Below are positions 25,923-34,969 of a DNA stretch of 50,605 nucleotides, piece by piece. The number at the start of each line of letters is the position of its first letter. The first letter of the stretch is position 1. The stretch lies in NCBI RefSeq assembly GCF_014360585.1, contig NZ_JACIXG010000037.1, positions 1-50,605 of the forward strand. The letters run 5' to 3'. The stretch comes from Nocardioides sp. (GTDB taxonomy: Bacteria; Actinomycetota; Actinomycetes; Propionibacteriales; Nocardioidaceae). The notes under the pieces were generated by a model, which saw only the letters and a list, made by a program, of their open reading frames with translations, did no database searches and was not told the origin of the DNA. A program made the translations under genes and the position numbers.

Positions 25923-26968
25923 AGGACCCGGGTCACCCAGGCGTCCGGGTCGACGATCTCAGCCTTCGACGGGAGGTTCTCGGGGCCGACAAAGACGGCG
26001 TTGAACTCTTCCATGCCGACCCGGTCGACCACGTGGCGTACGAACTTCGCGCCGTCGCGGTACTGCGCCATCTTGGCCTCCAGGCCGAGCAGGCGACGCA
26101 GCACGCGGTCGAGCACGCCGATGCCCTGGCGACGCTTGTTGAACGCCTTGCGGATCGTGGTCACGCTCGGGATCACGCCGGGGCCGACGTCGTCCATGAC
26201 CACGTCGGCGTGGCCCTCGAGCAGCGACATCATCCCGGTGACGCGGTCGATGATCTCCTTCTGCTCGGGCTTGGCGAACGCGTCCACGATGCTGCCGTTG
26301 CCCTTGAGCGCGTCGGTGACGCGCTGGAGCCCGCCGTCGAAGATCGAGGACGGGTCCATCGCCTCGGAGAGGCCCTCGATCTGAGCGAAGAGATGGTCAC
26401 GCATCCACGGGCTCGCGGTGAACTGGACGCGGTGGGTCTCCTCGTGGAGGCAGACCCACAGCCGGAAGTCGGTCGGGTCCAGCCCCAGCTCGCGCTCGAC
26501 GTGGACAGCGTTGGGCGCGACCAGCAGCAGCCGGCCGGACGGCCCGAAGAAGGGGTCGAACTGACCGAGGATCTTCGAGGACATGAACCCGAGCAGACCG
26601 CCGACCTCGGCGGCGCTGACCTTGGAACCGACCGCCTGGGTGAGGGCTCCCGGGGCGCGCTTCTCCGTGATCCGGTCGACCACCGGCGAGATCACGGTGG
26701 CGAAGGTGTCGGCGTTGGCCTGGATCCAGCCCCGCCTGTCGACGACCAGGACCGGCGCGGTGTCGCGGGGCGCGTCCAGGCCGGTGAAGGCGCGCACGAA
26801 CTCCGTCGCCTTCGCAGCGTCCGCGCGCAGTTCCTCGACGGCCTGCCTGGCCTCCTCGCGCGAGACGATCGGGCCGTCTCCGGCGACCTTCGCACCTAGG
26901 CGTACGGCCAGGTCCCAGTCGACCATTGTCGCTCCAGCGGGCCTGGGGTCCTCAGCACGATGGGTCAT
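25919..26968 (-). CDS. Zinc-dependent metalloprotease, DUF2342 / F420-biosynthesis-associated family
   Basis: The 349-residue protein carries the zincin motif H175-E-E-T-H179 in WVCLHEETHRVQF, then LLEGHADVVMDDVG, where the Glu and His probably complete the metal site. The family is found almost only in Actinobacteria and is usually encoded between dacB and tilS, as here. It is sometimes annotated as coenzyme-F420-associated by co-occurrence, and its substrate is not established. ATG 26968 is the first start; a second ATG at codon 15 (MVDWDLAVRLG) is plausible because it matches the usual family N-terminus. Confidence 0.85.
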   Translation of the reverse strand: MTHRAEDPRPAGATMVDWDLAVRLGAKVAGDGPIVSREEARQAVEELRADAAKATEFVRAFTGLDAPRDTAPVLVVDRRGWIQANADTFATVISPVVDRITEKRAPGALTQAVGSKVSAAEVGGLLGFMSSKILGQFDPFFGPSGRLLLVAPNAVHVERELGLDPTDFRLWVCLHEETHRVQFTASPWMRDHLFAQIEGLSEAMDPSSIFDGGLQRVTDALKGNGSIVDAFAKPEQKEIIDRVTGMMSLLEGHADVVMDDVGPGVIPSVTTIRKAFNKRRQGIGVLDRVLRRLLGLEAKMAQYRDGAKFVRHVVDRVGMEEFNAVFVGPENLPSKAEIVDPDAWVTRVL

Positions 26969-26992
26969 GCGTACGACCGTAGCCGACCAGCC

Positions 26993-28369
26993 CTATGCCG
27001 AGCATCGACACGTCGCGACCGCCGTCATCGCGTCGTCGAGGGCGTCACGTACGTCCAGGGTCTCCTCGGGCTTGAACCCGTCGGCCATGAGTACGACGAC
27101 GAACGGGGTGCCGCGGGCGTCGACCGCGACGCCGGACAGCCCGGAGACGCCGGTGAGGGTGCCGGTCTTGGCCCGGACGCGGCCACGACCAGGCTCGGCG
27201 TCGAAGTTGAACCGTCGGGAGAGCGAGCCGATCCAGCCGGCGACCGGGAGGCCGGTCATCGCCGGCGCGAGCTCGGGACGGCCGGAGCTGGCGGCGGTCT
27301 GGAGCGTGCTCACCAGGAGCGCCGGCGGGATCCGGTTCTGCCGGGAGAGGCCGGACCCGTCGAGGAGAACCAGGCCGCTGGTGTCGATGTCGAGATCCTT
27401 CAGCGTGGCGGTGACCGCCGCGGTGGAGCCGTCGAACGTCGGCGTACCGGCCGCGAGCCCGACCTGGCGGGCGAGCACCTCGGCGAGCTGGTTGTCGCTG
27501 TACTCCAGCGTGTACTCGACGATCTCGCGCAGGGTGTCGCCCCGGTGCACGGCGAGCTGGGCGCCTGCCTTCGTCCCCTTGGCCGGCTTGCCGGCGACCT
27601 TCACGCCGTGCTTCGCCAGAGCCCTCTTGAACTGCGCGGCCGCCTGCATGGACGGGTCCTGGCTGTAGCCGCTCGCCTGCGAGCCGCCGTGGTCGACGAG
27701 CAGCGCGGTGATCCCGCCAACCTCCTCACCCAGGTAGATGCGTCGCCAGGTGGGGTTCACCGTTGGGCCTTCGAAGAGACTGTCGTCGTAGGCGAGGCGC
27801 ACCGTCCTGGTCGCGCCGAGCTCCCGGGCCGTCTCCGCGGCGAGGGTGTCGAGGTCGCTGCTGGTGAGAGATGCGTCACCACCGCCGACGAGGGTGACGG
27901 TGGTCCCCTGCAGCGTGGTGCTGGTCTCGAAGCGGCGCTCCGGGCCGTACGCCTCCAGCACCGCCACGCTGGTCAGCACCTTCGTGACGCTGGCCGGGGT
28001 CGCCGCCCCGGTGCCGTGGCTGACGAGCGGGTCGCCCTGGAGCGGCGCGATCGCTGCCTTGAGGTGCTTGCCGAGCCGCTTGTCGCGGACCATCTCGCGC
28101 ATCACCTGCTCCAACGCGACCCGGTCCGGCCTCCCGGGCGCTCGCGTCTGCTCGCCCTCGACCGCCGCGGGGCTCACTGCGGCGATGCTCAGCGGTGCCG
28201 GCGGCGGGGTCGGCGCGACGTTGCCGCTGGCGTAGCGCACCCATCCCAGGGCGTACGCCGCTGCCGCAGCTCCCACCAGGAGCGCGAGCACCAGCGGCAC
28301 CACGACCACCAGCTTCCCGCGGCCGTCCGGCTCCTCGGTGGGCCACTTCGGCTCGCTTTGGGGCTTCAC
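26993..28369 (-). CDS. dacB: D-alanyl-D-alanine carboxypeptidase/endopeptidase, PBP4 (DacB) family
   Basis: This 458-residue protein has one N-terminal signal-anchor (about 20-42), so the enzyme acts outside the membrane. The penicilloyl-serine-transferase motifs are complete: S127-V-T-K130, S291-D-N293 and K401-T-G. It trims the terminal D-Ala of peptidoglycan and can cleave cross-links. The start is ATG at 28369. It begins the long reverse-strand block and is divergent from ppa, with 86 bp between them. Confidence 0.93.
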   Translation of the reverse strand: MKPQSEPKWPTEEPDGRGKLVVVVPLVLALLVGAAAAAYALGWVRYASGNVAPTPPPAPLSIAAVSPAAVEGEQTRAPGRPDRVALEQVMREMVRDKRLGKHLKAAIAPLQGDPLVSHGTGAATPASVTKVLTSVAVLEAYGPERRFETSTTLQGTTVTLVGGGDASLTSSDLDTLAAETARELGATRTVRLAYDDSLFEGPTVNPTWRRIYLGEEVGGITALLVDHGGSQASGYSQDPSMQAAAQFKRALAKHGVKVAGKPAKGTKAGAQLAVHRGDTLREIVEYTLEYSDNQLAEVLARQVGLAAGTPTFDGSTAAVTATLKDLDIDTSGLVLLDGSGLSRQNRIPPALLVSTLQTAASSGRPELAPAMTGLPVAGWIGSLSRRFNFDAEPGRGRVRAKTGTLTGVSGLSGVAVDARGTPFVVVLMADGFKPEETLDVRDALDDAMTAVATCRCSA

Positions 28370-28383
28370 GGATATCCTCCTCG

Positions 28384-28424
28384 ATGCCGGATCTGACGCT
28401 GATCGATGTCAGACTGTCCGGCAT
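28384..28424. promoter_or_regulatory. Hairpin in the dacB-ppa divergent region
   Basis: ATGCCGGA then TCTGAC (28384-28397) pair with GTCAGA and TCCGGCAT (28408-28424), leaving a 3-base bulge and a 10-base loop. It lies 32-72 bases upstream of the ppa start and 15 bases from the dacB start. It could be an operator for either gene or a structured 5' leader; nothing identifies the regulator. Confidence 0.4.
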
Positions 28425-28455
28425 TCCGTTTTTGGGTTCGTCTGGAGGCAGAGAA

Positions 28456-28947
28456 GTGACGCAGGAGTTCGACGTACTGATCGAGGTCCCCAAGGGATCC
28501 CGCAACAAGTACGAGGTGGACCACGAGTCGAACCGGCTTCGACTCGACCGCGTGCTGTTCACCTCCATGATGTACCCCGCAGACTACGGCTACATCGAAG
28601 ACACCCTCGGTGGGGATGGTGACCCGCTCGACGCGCTGGTCCTGACCCCCTACCCGCTCTTCCCCGGTGTGCTGGTCGAGGCCCGTCCGGTCGCGATGTA
28701 CGTCATGGAGGACGAGAAGGGCCAGGACGAGAAGGTCCTCTGCGTCCCCTGCGACCCCCGCTTCGACCACATCCAGGACCTCGCGGACGTCGACGAGTGG
28801 ACGCTCAACGAGATCAAGCACTTCTTCGAGCACTACAAGGACCTCGAGCCCGGCAAGACCGTCAAGGGCTCCGACTGGGTCGGCAAGGCCGCCGCGGAGG
28901 CGGAGATCGCCGCCTCGATCGACAGGTTCAAGAACACCGCTCACTGA
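28456..28947 (+). CDS. ppa: Inorganic pyrophosphatase, family I
   Basis: The 163-residue protein matches the bacterial hexameric soluble PPase in length and motifs: [13 protein letters not shown], the metal-binding [24 protein letters not shown] and [17 protein letters not shown]. It hydrolyses pyrophosphate to drive biosynthetic reactions. GTG 28456 has GGAGG 10 bases upstream. Its stop is followed immediately by a block of palindromic repeats. Confidence 0.97.
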   Translation: MTQEFDVLIEVPKGSRNKYEVDHESNRLRLDRVLFTSMMYPADYGYIEDTLGGDGDPLDALVLTPYPLFPGVLVEARPVAMYVMEDEKGQDEKVLCVPCDPRFDHIQDLADVDEWTLNEIKHFFEHYKDLEPGKTVKGSDWVGKAAAEAEIAASIDRFKNTAH

Positions 28948-28960
28948 GGCGGTCGCGAAT

Positions 28961-29080
28961 GTTGACCGAGGTAACTCGGTCGGGGCGCGGATGCTCACCG
29001 AGGTAACTCGGTCGAATCGCACTTCCTTCGTGGAGTTCCACGAAGGAAGTGTTCGTTTACCGAGGTAACTCGGTCAGCAT
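28961..29080. repeat. Palindromic repeat block (family A, copy 1)
   Basis: ACCGAGGTAACTCGGT occurs at 28965-28980, 28997-29012 and 29059-29074, each itself a hairpin with 6-bp arms. Between the last two lies a perfect hairpin: CACTTCCTTCGTGG (29020-29033), loop AGTT, CCACGAAGGAAGTG (29038-29051). Flanks ATGCTC and CAGCAT are near-complementary, so 28991-29080 forms one larger imperfect palindrome. It sits between convergent genes and its right end supplies the stop codon of the kinase gene (29074-29076). It probably acts as a bidirectional terminator and may be a mobile palindromic element. Confidence 0.85.
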
Positions 29081-29625
29081 TCACCCAGCAGGGCGTGCAA
29101 GGCGCCGTACGTCGCGTCCACCTCACCCACGACGCTCGGCACGACCTTCGTCGCGGGGCGTCGCGCCACCAGCTCGGTGAGCTTGGCGACGTACGCCCGC
29201 AGGTGCTCGTCACCGCCGGACTCCGCGACGATCTCGCTGACGATCGGGTGCCAGGGGTCGTTCCCGTCATCGCGTCCATGGAAACGGCTGACGGCATCGC
29301 CCTCGACGGCTTCGAGCATGACCTCCACGAACTCGGCGCCGGCATCGTGCGCCGCCCTCTCGAAACGTTCGAGCTGGCTGACTCTGGCCAGCAGCTGCGG
29401 AAGCACGACGTCGCCCGAGTCGCTGAGGTAGCCGCGGACCATGCCCAGAGCTGCCGGGCGGATCCGTGCGCCGGCACCGACGAAGTCGTCTCGCCACCCG
29501 CTGACGAATGTACGCAGTAGGTCGATGTCGCACACCAAGGTGCCGGGGTGATCGGCAGCGAAGCGCCTGGCAAGCGTCGACTTTCCGACTCCGGGCATTC
29601 CGTTGATGAGGATCAGCCTGGCCAC
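29074..29625 (-). CDS. P-loop kinase-like ATPase
   Basis: Counted from GTG 29625 the protein has 183 residues. It begins ARLILINGMPGVGKSTLARRF, a Walker A typical of small-molecule and nucleoside kinases. LVCDID supplies an Asp where a catalytic or Walker-B-like residue is expected, and RFHGRDDGNDPWHP is a charged lid-like stretch. The target could be a nucleotide, an antibiotic or a protein. The end (LLGEC, stop) lies inside the palindromic repeat. TTG at 29637 is an alternative start. It is 26 bp downstream of the AbiEi-like gene on the same strand, so the two probably form an operon. Confidence 0.75.
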   Translation of the reverse strand: MARLILINGMPGVGKSTLARRFAADHPGTLVCDIDLLRTFVSGWRDDFVGAGARIRPAALGMVRGYLSDSGDVVLPQLLARVSQLERFERAAHDAGAEFVEVMLEAVEGDAVSRFHGRDDGNDPWHPIVSEIVAESGGDEHLRAYVAKLTELVARRPATKVVPSVVGEVDATYGALHALLGEC

Positions 29626-29651
29626 GGGGCCAGTCAAGCATCCCCGCTCGA

Positions 29652-30593
29652 TCAGCTGGCGATCCGCATCCGGGACTCGAAGCGGGACAGCGTCCGCCTC
29701 GGACTGTCCAGGTCATCCCAGACGACACGCACGAATCCGTAGTCCGTGATCTCTCGAATCTCGTCCTCGCGCCGCTTCTCCTCGAACACCGCGTCGCTCG
29801 GCGACTGACCGGGCCTGAGGAACTTCCCGTACTTCACCTTGCCGTCGAACTCGCCGAACAACCGGAACTGCGGCCAAGCCCAGTCGACGATGCCGACCAG
29901 CGAACCGTCCGCGCGGTAGACCGGCACCTGTAGCTGCGGGCGCGGCAGACCTCCGATGCGGAACAGCCACAGGCATCGCGACTCCCCGATCGATCCCGAC
30001 AGCGGATCAGCGTGGGCGACAGCGGTTCCGAGCGGATGGCTCAATGGCCACTGGTTCATCCGCCTGTATCCGGCGATCAACTCGTCCTTTGTGAACGCCT
30101 TCGCTCGAAGGCCGGCATCGAGGACGCACTGAGTGACCTCATCGTTGGCCTGGAGGCTCGTCTCGAGCGCGCATCGCACGGCAGGCAGCGTACGCAGCCC
30201 ATCGAGTGTCTCGATCTCGTCCTCCGCGACGACACCCAGGTGATGGACCACGTCTCCCTCGAGCGGTCTTCCTGCGCCATCGAGCCTGGTCACATGCACC
30301 TTGGCGAGATCCACACCCCACAGGTCGATCCCGTGAGCGACCATGCCTGACACATGACTCAGAGCGATCTTGCTGCCCAGCGAACGCTGCACGGCTCGAG
30401 ACCGCACCCGGTGTCGCCCAACCGGGTCGAGCGCTGCCCATTCGTCGGCGAACACGTATGCCCCGCGCCTGATCCGATGCCAAGCGCCCTGACGGACGAC
30501 CGCGGTGATCTCGCGGTCTGCATACCCGGCGTTCTTGGCTTCACGGCGGGTGAAGAAGCCTTCAGCGGCGGTGATGAGTCGTAGTGGGTCCAT
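29652..30593 (-). CDS. AbiEi-type HTH / DUF559-like protein
   Basis: The 313-residue protein starts with the AbiEi N-terminal winged-helix domain (LITAAEGFFTRREAKNAGYA, then GAWHRIRRGAYVF). The C-terminal half resembles the DUF559/Vsr-like nuclease fold: E204 in SIGES, D237 in VDWAWP and E248-F-D-G-K252 with following KY, then EEKRREDEIREITDYG. In classical AbiE the AbiEi protein is the antitoxin and repressor of an AbiEii nucleotidyltransferase; none is encoded here. This fusion is common as a stand-alone gene in Actinobacteria and its role is unknown. ATG 30593 is chosen; ATG 30623 is an alternative. Both ends of the two-gene unit abut family A repeats. Confidence 0.75.
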   Translation of the reverse strand: MDPLRLITAAEGFFTRREAKNAGYADREITAVVRQGAWHRIRRGAYVFADEWAALDPVGRHRVRSRAVQRSLGSKIALSHVSGMVAHGIDLWGVDLAKVHVTRLDGAGRPLEGDVVHHLGVVAEDEIETLDGLRTLPAVRCALETSLQANDEVTQCVLDAGLRAKAFTKDELIAGYRRMNQWPLSHPLGTAVAHADPLSGSIGESRCLWLFRIGGLPRPQLQVPVYRADGSLVGIVDWAWPQFRLFGEFDGKVKYGKFLRPGQSPSDAVFEEKRREDEIREITDYGFVRVVWDDLDSPRRTLSRFESRMRIAS

Positions 30594-30713
30594 GCGATCC
30601 AGGGTTCGCCTCCACTCCGACATTTCCGACCGGATATCGGCTCGCTGTGGATAACCCACGCCCGAACGTCCCCTGTGGACAGCCAGCGGCCCGCTAACGC
30701 ACGAAGCGCCGTT

Positions 30714-30807
30714 GGATGCTCACCGAGGTAACTCGGTAGCCGCGCGCCTACATCGCGGAACTCCACGAAGGAAGTGACGCTCGACCGAGTTACCTCGGTG
30801 AGCATCC
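30714..30807. repeat. Palindromic repeat block (family A, copy 2)
   Basis: A perfect 24-bp inverted repeat at 30714-30737 and 30784-30807, each arm containing ACCGAGGTAACTCGGT or its complement. The centre carries CCACGAAGGAAGTG (30763-30776), identical to one arm of the inner hairpin in copy 1, but the matching left arm is replaced by unrelated sequence. It lies 6 bases downstream of the acyl-CoA enzyme stop, consistent with a terminator. Confidence 0.85.
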
Positions 30808-30813
30808 GCCCCC

Positions 30814-32727
30814 TCAGCCCAGCAGATCCTTCGCCCGCAGCAGCGCCTCAGGAACCCCGAAACCGTCGACGAGCAGCCGAGCGTGAGGCCGCAGCTCGCG
30901 GCAGAGGCGGTTGACCTCGGCGATGATGGCCTTGGAGCGCTCGGAGGAGAGGCGGCCGTGCTCCATGAACCATGCCCGGTCGGCCTCGATGACCGAGAGC
31001 GCGCTGAGGTCGCAGAGGAGGTCCATCAGATCGCGGACGGCTCCCTCGGGGAGCTCGCGCACCTTCGCCCGGAACGCCTCGTGGATCAGCCGCTCAACGT
31101 GCGCGTGCGCGACCCCGATGACATGGTCCTGCACGGTCGAGAAGACCGCGCCGGGCTCCCCGCCGGCCTTGACGCCCGACTGCAGCCGCCGGGCGACGCC
31201 GGCGAGCATGTGCTCCTCGCGGAAGCGCAGCATCGTCAGGTGATAGTCGGAGTCGAGGATGTCCGGCTCGCGCTCGCCCGCGATCGGCACGACGTCGCGG
31301 ACCCGTTCGAGCAGCTTGTGCACGGCGGTCCGCTCGAGGACCGTCTCGACCGCGAGACCGGCGACGAAGCGCACCAGGTCCAGCTGGTCCATCTCCTCGA
31401 ACTCACTGGAGTAGTCGGTAAGCAGCCCCTTGGCGACCAGCTGCAGCAGCACCGTGTTGTCACCCTCGAACGTCGTGAAGACGTCCGTGTCAGCCTTCAG
31501 CGCCGTGAACCGGTTGGCGGCCAGGTAGCCCGCCCCGCCGCACGCTTCACGGCACTCCTGGATCACCCGGGTCGCGTGCCAGGTCGCCAGCGCCTTGGTC
31601 CCGGCTGCTCGCGACTCGAGCTCGCGCCGGGCGTGCTCCGAGGTGGCGACGCCGGAGAAGACGTCGTGCAGGTCGTCGCGTACGACCTCTTGCGCGAAAC
31701 GCAGCGCATAGGTCCGCGCGACCAGCGGCAGCAGCCGCCGCTGGTGCTGGCCGTAGTCCAGCAGCAGCGACTCCTCGGCGTCCGCCGACGCCTCGAACTG
31801 CCTGCGCCGCAGGGCGTAGCGGACCGCGATCGTCAGCGCGACCTCCGATGCCCGGATCGCGGCGCCACCCACGGAGACGCGACCCTGGACGAGCGTGCCG
31901 AGCATGGTGAAGAAGCGCCGCCCGGCCGACTCGATCTCGGAGACGTACTCACCGGCCTCGGTGACGTCCGCGAAGCGGTTCAGCAACGACGTACGCGGCA
32001 CCCGCACTCCCGAGAACCACAGCCGTCCGTTGTCGACGCCGTTGAGCCCCATCTTGGGTCCGTCGTCCTCGATCCGCACCCCGGGTGCAGCCGCGCCGTC
32101 GATCCGGATCGGCACCACGAGAGCGTGCACACCACGCTCCTCACCGCCGACCACGAGCTGCGCGAACACGACGGCGAGCTCGCCGTGGGCCGCGGCGTTG
32201 CCGATGTAGTCCTTGTACGCATCCTCCTGAGTCGTCTCGATGACGAACTCCTGCGTGGCCGGGTCGTAGGTGGCCACGGTCGCCACCGCGGCCACGTTGG
32301 AACCGTGGCCGTGCTCGGTCATCGCGAAGCAGCCGAGCAGCCGCCCGGCGACGATGTCGGCGAGGTAGCGATCGTGGTGGCGTTCGGTGCCCAGCTGGAG
32401 GATCGCACCGCCGAAGAGCCCGAACTGCACACCCGACTTAACCAGCAGCGACAGGTCGCCGCCGGCCATCTCCTCGAAGGCCGCGATGGAGGCGCCGACA
32501 TCACCGCCCCCGCCGTACTCCTTCGGGAACCCGAGCCCGGTCAGGCCGCTCGCGGAGACGTCCAGGAGCTCCTCCCGGACCCGCTCGCGATACTCAGCGC
32601 GGGGCAGCTCCTCGACCTCCTCGAGGAAGTCGGCACGCTCGGCGAGCGCCTTGCGTACGTCCTGTCGGACCCCGGCGTAGCGGCCGTCGAGAAGTGCGGT
32701 CAGGGATGTGGCATCGATGGCGGTCAC
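30814..32727 (-). CDS. Acyl-CoA dehydrogenase / oxidase family flavoenzyme
   Basis: The 637-residue protein is longer than standard acyl-CoA dehydrogenases (about 380) and matches acyl-CoA-oxidase-like members. It has the GFPKEYGGGGDVGAS start of the N-terminal domain, MTEHGHGSNVAA for flavin contact, the central beta-domain motif DDGPKMGLNGVDNGRLWF and ECREACGGAGYLAANR and TFEGDNTVLLQLVAKG near the active site. The last 180 residues form an extra helical C-terminal domain. It oxidises an acyl-CoA at the alpha-beta bond. GTG 32727 is the start. No other beta-oxidation genes lie next to it; chain length is unknown. Confidence 0.9.
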   Translation of the reverse strand: MTAIDATSLTALLDGRYAGVRQDVRKALAERADFLEEVEELPRAEYRERVREELLDVSASGLTGLGFPKEYGGGGDVGASIAAFEEMAGGDLSLLVKSGVQFGLFGGAILQLGTERHHDRYLADIVAGRLLGCFAMTEHGHGSNVAAVATVATYDPATQEFVIETTQEDAYKDYIGNAAAHGELAVVFAQLVVGGEERGVHALVVPIRIDGAAAPGVRIEDDGPKMGLNGVDNGRLWFSGVRVPRTSLLNRFADVTEAGEYVSEIESAGRRFFTMLGTLVQGRVSVGGAAIRASEVALTIAVRYALRRRQFEASADAEESLLLDYGQHQRRLLPLVARTYALRFAQEVVRDDLHDVFSGVATSEHARRELESRAAGTKALATWHATRVIQECREACGGAGYLAANRFTALKADTDVFTTFEGDNTVLLQLVAKGLLTDYSSEFEEMDQLDLVRFVAGLAVETVLERTAVHKLLERVRDVVPIAGEREPDILDSDYHLTMLRFREEHMLAGVARRLQSGVKAGGEPGAVFSTVQDHVIGVAHAHVERLIHEAFRAKVRELPEGAVRDLMDLLCDLSALSVIEADRAWFMEHGRLSSERSKAIIAEVNRLCRELRPHARLLVDGFGVPEALLRAKDLLG

Positions 32728-32758
32728 GCCACCAGCCTAAGCCCCGACCAAGCCCGGA

Positions 32759-33826
32759 TCAGGTCAGCTCGTGGGCGACCTTCGACTCGCGGTCGGCGAT
32801 CTCCTCGGACTCCGCGACGAGCCGCCGCACGCCCTTGCGCTGGAACTTCTGGTTGGCCACCAGCCCGCCGAAGTAGTACGCGACGAGCGCGATCATGCAG
32901 CCCGCGATGTCGTCGGCGAGGTAGTGCCAGCCGAAGTAGATCGTCGCGACGACGGTGATCCCGAAGTTGATCCACCCGGCCCAGCGGGCGATCTTGTTGT
33001 TGATCGTGGCCTGGATCATCAGGGCCATCAGCAGGGTGATGCCGCAGTGCAGCGAGGCGAAGCCACCGACCGACTGCACCACGTTGGCGTCGACGTCGAA
33101 GAGGACGTGCTGTCGAGTGAAGACCAGCGACTCCATCAGGCCGCTCGTTGGCGTGTCCGGCAGGTCGGCGTAGAGGTATGGGTAGTTCAGGCCCGGGCCG
33201 ACCGTCGGCAGGCAGTAGTAGGAGACGGTGCCGAGGATCCAGGCGATGCACTGGGAGCACACGAACCAGTAGCCGTAGGCGAGGTTGCGCGACCACACCA
33301 GCCAACCGGCGACGGCGAACGGCACCAGCGGCAGGAACCACATGTAGATGTAGGAGAGGAACCAGGCGACCCAGCCGGTGCCGAGGATGTCGTGGAGCAG
33401 GATCGCCGGGTCGGCACCGAAGAGCACCGCCTTGTCGATCAGGTGGAGCTCATGGTCGAACTCGTAGGTCTCCGGCACCACGAACGGCAGGAACGACTTG
33501 AGGTTCCGGTAGCAGACGTAGACCAGGTAGAAGCAGACGATGCCCATCGCCACGAGCGTCAGCCGCTCACGGGTCCAGTGGGTGCGGACCCGCTCCTTGA
33601 AGATCGGCCCCATCTCCTTCCACCGGAACTTCGCCTGCCACAGCGTGCGTGGCACGAGGTCGACGAGGATCGCGGCTCCGACGAGGAGGGGAAGGCGGAG
33701 CCAGGACGGTCCGAGGAAGCCCTCCGGGTCGAGCATGCGCTTGTCTACGATCTGCGCGGTCACGACTGCGATCAGACCGAAGATCAGCGCGCTGCTGACG
33801 AGAAAGATCTGAGCGCGGCGATACAT
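32759..33826 (-). CDS. PAP2-superfamily membrane phosphatase/transferase
   Basis: The 355-residue protein has six to seven transmembrane helices and the C-terminal PAP2-type signature ASLHCG (257-262) and WHYLADDIAG (300-309), which supply the catalytic Ser-His and His-Asp pairs. A third motif in the middle (SYYCLPTVGPGLNYP) resembles those of inositol phosphorylceramide synthase-like proteins. Such actinobacterial proteins act on lipid phosphates or transfer a phospho-group on the outer face of the membrane. ATG 33826 is chosen as the first Met before the first helix; a longer frame would overlap the ABC gene. Confidence 0.8.
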   Translation of the reverse strand: MYRRAQIFLVSSALIFGLIAVVTAQIVDKRMLDPEGFLGPSWLRLPLLVGAAILVDLVPRTLWQAKFRWKEMGPIFKERVRTHWTRERLTLVAMGIVCFYLVYVCYRNLKSFLPFVVPETYEFDHELHLIDKAVLFGADPAILLHDILGTGWVAWFLSYIYMWFLPLVPFAVAGWLVWSRNLAYGYWFVCSQCIAWILGTVSYYCLPTVGPGLNYPYLYADLPDTPTSGLMESLVFTRQHVLFDVDANVVQSVGGFASLHCGITLLMALMIQATINNKIARWAGWINFGITVVATIYFGWHYLADDIAGCMIALVAYYFGGLVANQKFQRKGVRRLVAESEEIADRESKVAHELT

Positions 33827-33887
33827 AGCCGCTAATTCTAAGTGGCGGGTGGCTAGCGTGCCCATTCCTGAGCGCACCACTCCTTGG

Positions 33888-34868
33888 TCAGGACCCGGGG
33901 ATGGCCAGGCGGTTCGGCTCGACCCGCAGTCCGACCCTCTCCCCCGGCGCCGGTGCCGAGTCGGCGACGGCGTCGACCTCACCGACGTCGTCGAGACGTA
34001 CGACGAGCCGATGCTGCTCCGGCGTAGCCCTGGCCGAGACCACGGTGCCGGTGAGCGGGCCAGCCGGGTCGGCGACGAAGGCCGAGCGGCGGAGCGCCAC
34101 CGCTCCGGCCGGATCCATCCCGGCGGCCTTCAGGACCGTGTACGCCGCCGGCCCCTCGAGCACGCGCGCATAGCCCAGGAACAGGGCTGCCCAGGTGTCG
34201 ACCGGTGCGGCCCACACCTCCTGGAGCGTCCCCTGCTGCACCAGACGACCGTCGCGCAGGAGCGCGATCCGGTCGGACACCGCGAACGCCTCCTCCTGGT
34301 CGTGCGTGACCATCAGCGCGGTGGTGCCGGCCTCGTGCAGGATCCGGCGCAGGTCGCCCGCCAGACGCTCCCGCAGTCCCGCGTCGAGCGCGGAGAGCGG
34401 CTCGTCGAGGAGCAGCAGCCGCGGCTCGACCGCGAGCGCCCGGGCGAGCGCGACCCGTTGCCGCTCGCCGCCGCTCAGCGTGCCGGGAAGGCGGTCCTGG
34501 TAACCACCCAGACCCACGAGGTCCAGCAGATCATCGACCCGCTTCCTGCGCTCGGCGCTCGGAATGCGGCGCAGCCGCATCGGATAGACGACGTTGTTCG
34601 CGACGGTCAGGTGCGAGAACAGCTGCCCGTCCTGGAACATCAGCGCGAACCCGCGCTTGTGCGTCGGCACCCCGCGCAGGGCCCGCCCGTCCCAGCTGAT
34701 CGCCCCCGTCGCCGACTCCAGCCCGGCCACGGCCCTCAGCAGCGTCGACTTCCCCGACCCCGACGGCCCGAGCAGTGCCAGCACCTCCCCGTCGGCCAGC
34801 TCCAGGCTGACGTCCTCGACGGCGGTCTCCCCGTCGTACGTCACCGACACCTCACTCAGCGACAGCAT
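33888..34868 (-). CDS. ABC transporter ATPase, thiamine/iron-type (ThiQ-like)
   Basis: The 326-residue protein has Walker A GPSGSGKST (34-42), a Q-loop FQDGQLF, the signature LSGGERQ (131-137), Walker B LLLLDEP (151-157) and H-loop VTHDQEE. A C-terminal TOBE-like region of about 110 residues follows. With the riboswitch-controlled thiB and thiP genes upstream it most likely energises thiamine or thiamine phosphate import. A 213-bp gap with family B palindromic repeats separates it from thiP, unusual within a transporter operon. Confidence 0.85.
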   Translation of the reverse strand: MLSLSEVSVTYDGETAVEDVSLELADGEVLALLGPSGSGKSTLLRAVAGLESATGAISWDGRALRGVPTHKRGFALMFQDGQLFSHLTVANNVVYPMRLRRIPSAERRKRVDDLLDLVGLGGYQDRLPGTLSGGERQRVALARALAVEPRLLLLDEPLSALDAGLRERLAGDLRRILHEAGTTALMVTHDQEEAFAVSDRIALLRDGRLVQQGTLQEVWAAPVDTWAALFLGYARVLEGPAAYTVLKAAGMDPAGAVALRRSAFVADPAGPLTGTVVSARATPEQHRLVVRLDDVGEVDAVADSAPAPGERVGLRVEPNRLAIPGS

Positions 34869-34969
34869 CGCAACCCCGATCCTGCCGAGACGACCGGAGC
34901 GAGGTCGAGCGGCGAGCTTGCTCGTCCGCTCGCGCCGAGCGAGGGAGTGACCGCGCGAAGTGCGGAGAC

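Noticed and set aside
28965..29074. Short CRISPR-like array (three copies of a 16-bp palindrome)
   Set aside because: Spacing is unequal (16 and 46 bases), spacers contain their own inverted repeats, and there are no cas genes. It is better explained as a palindromic terminator-like repeat.
29652..30593. Complete AbiE toxin-antitoxin system
   Set aside because: No AbiEii nucleotidyltransferase gene is adjacent; the neighbour is a P-loop kinase.
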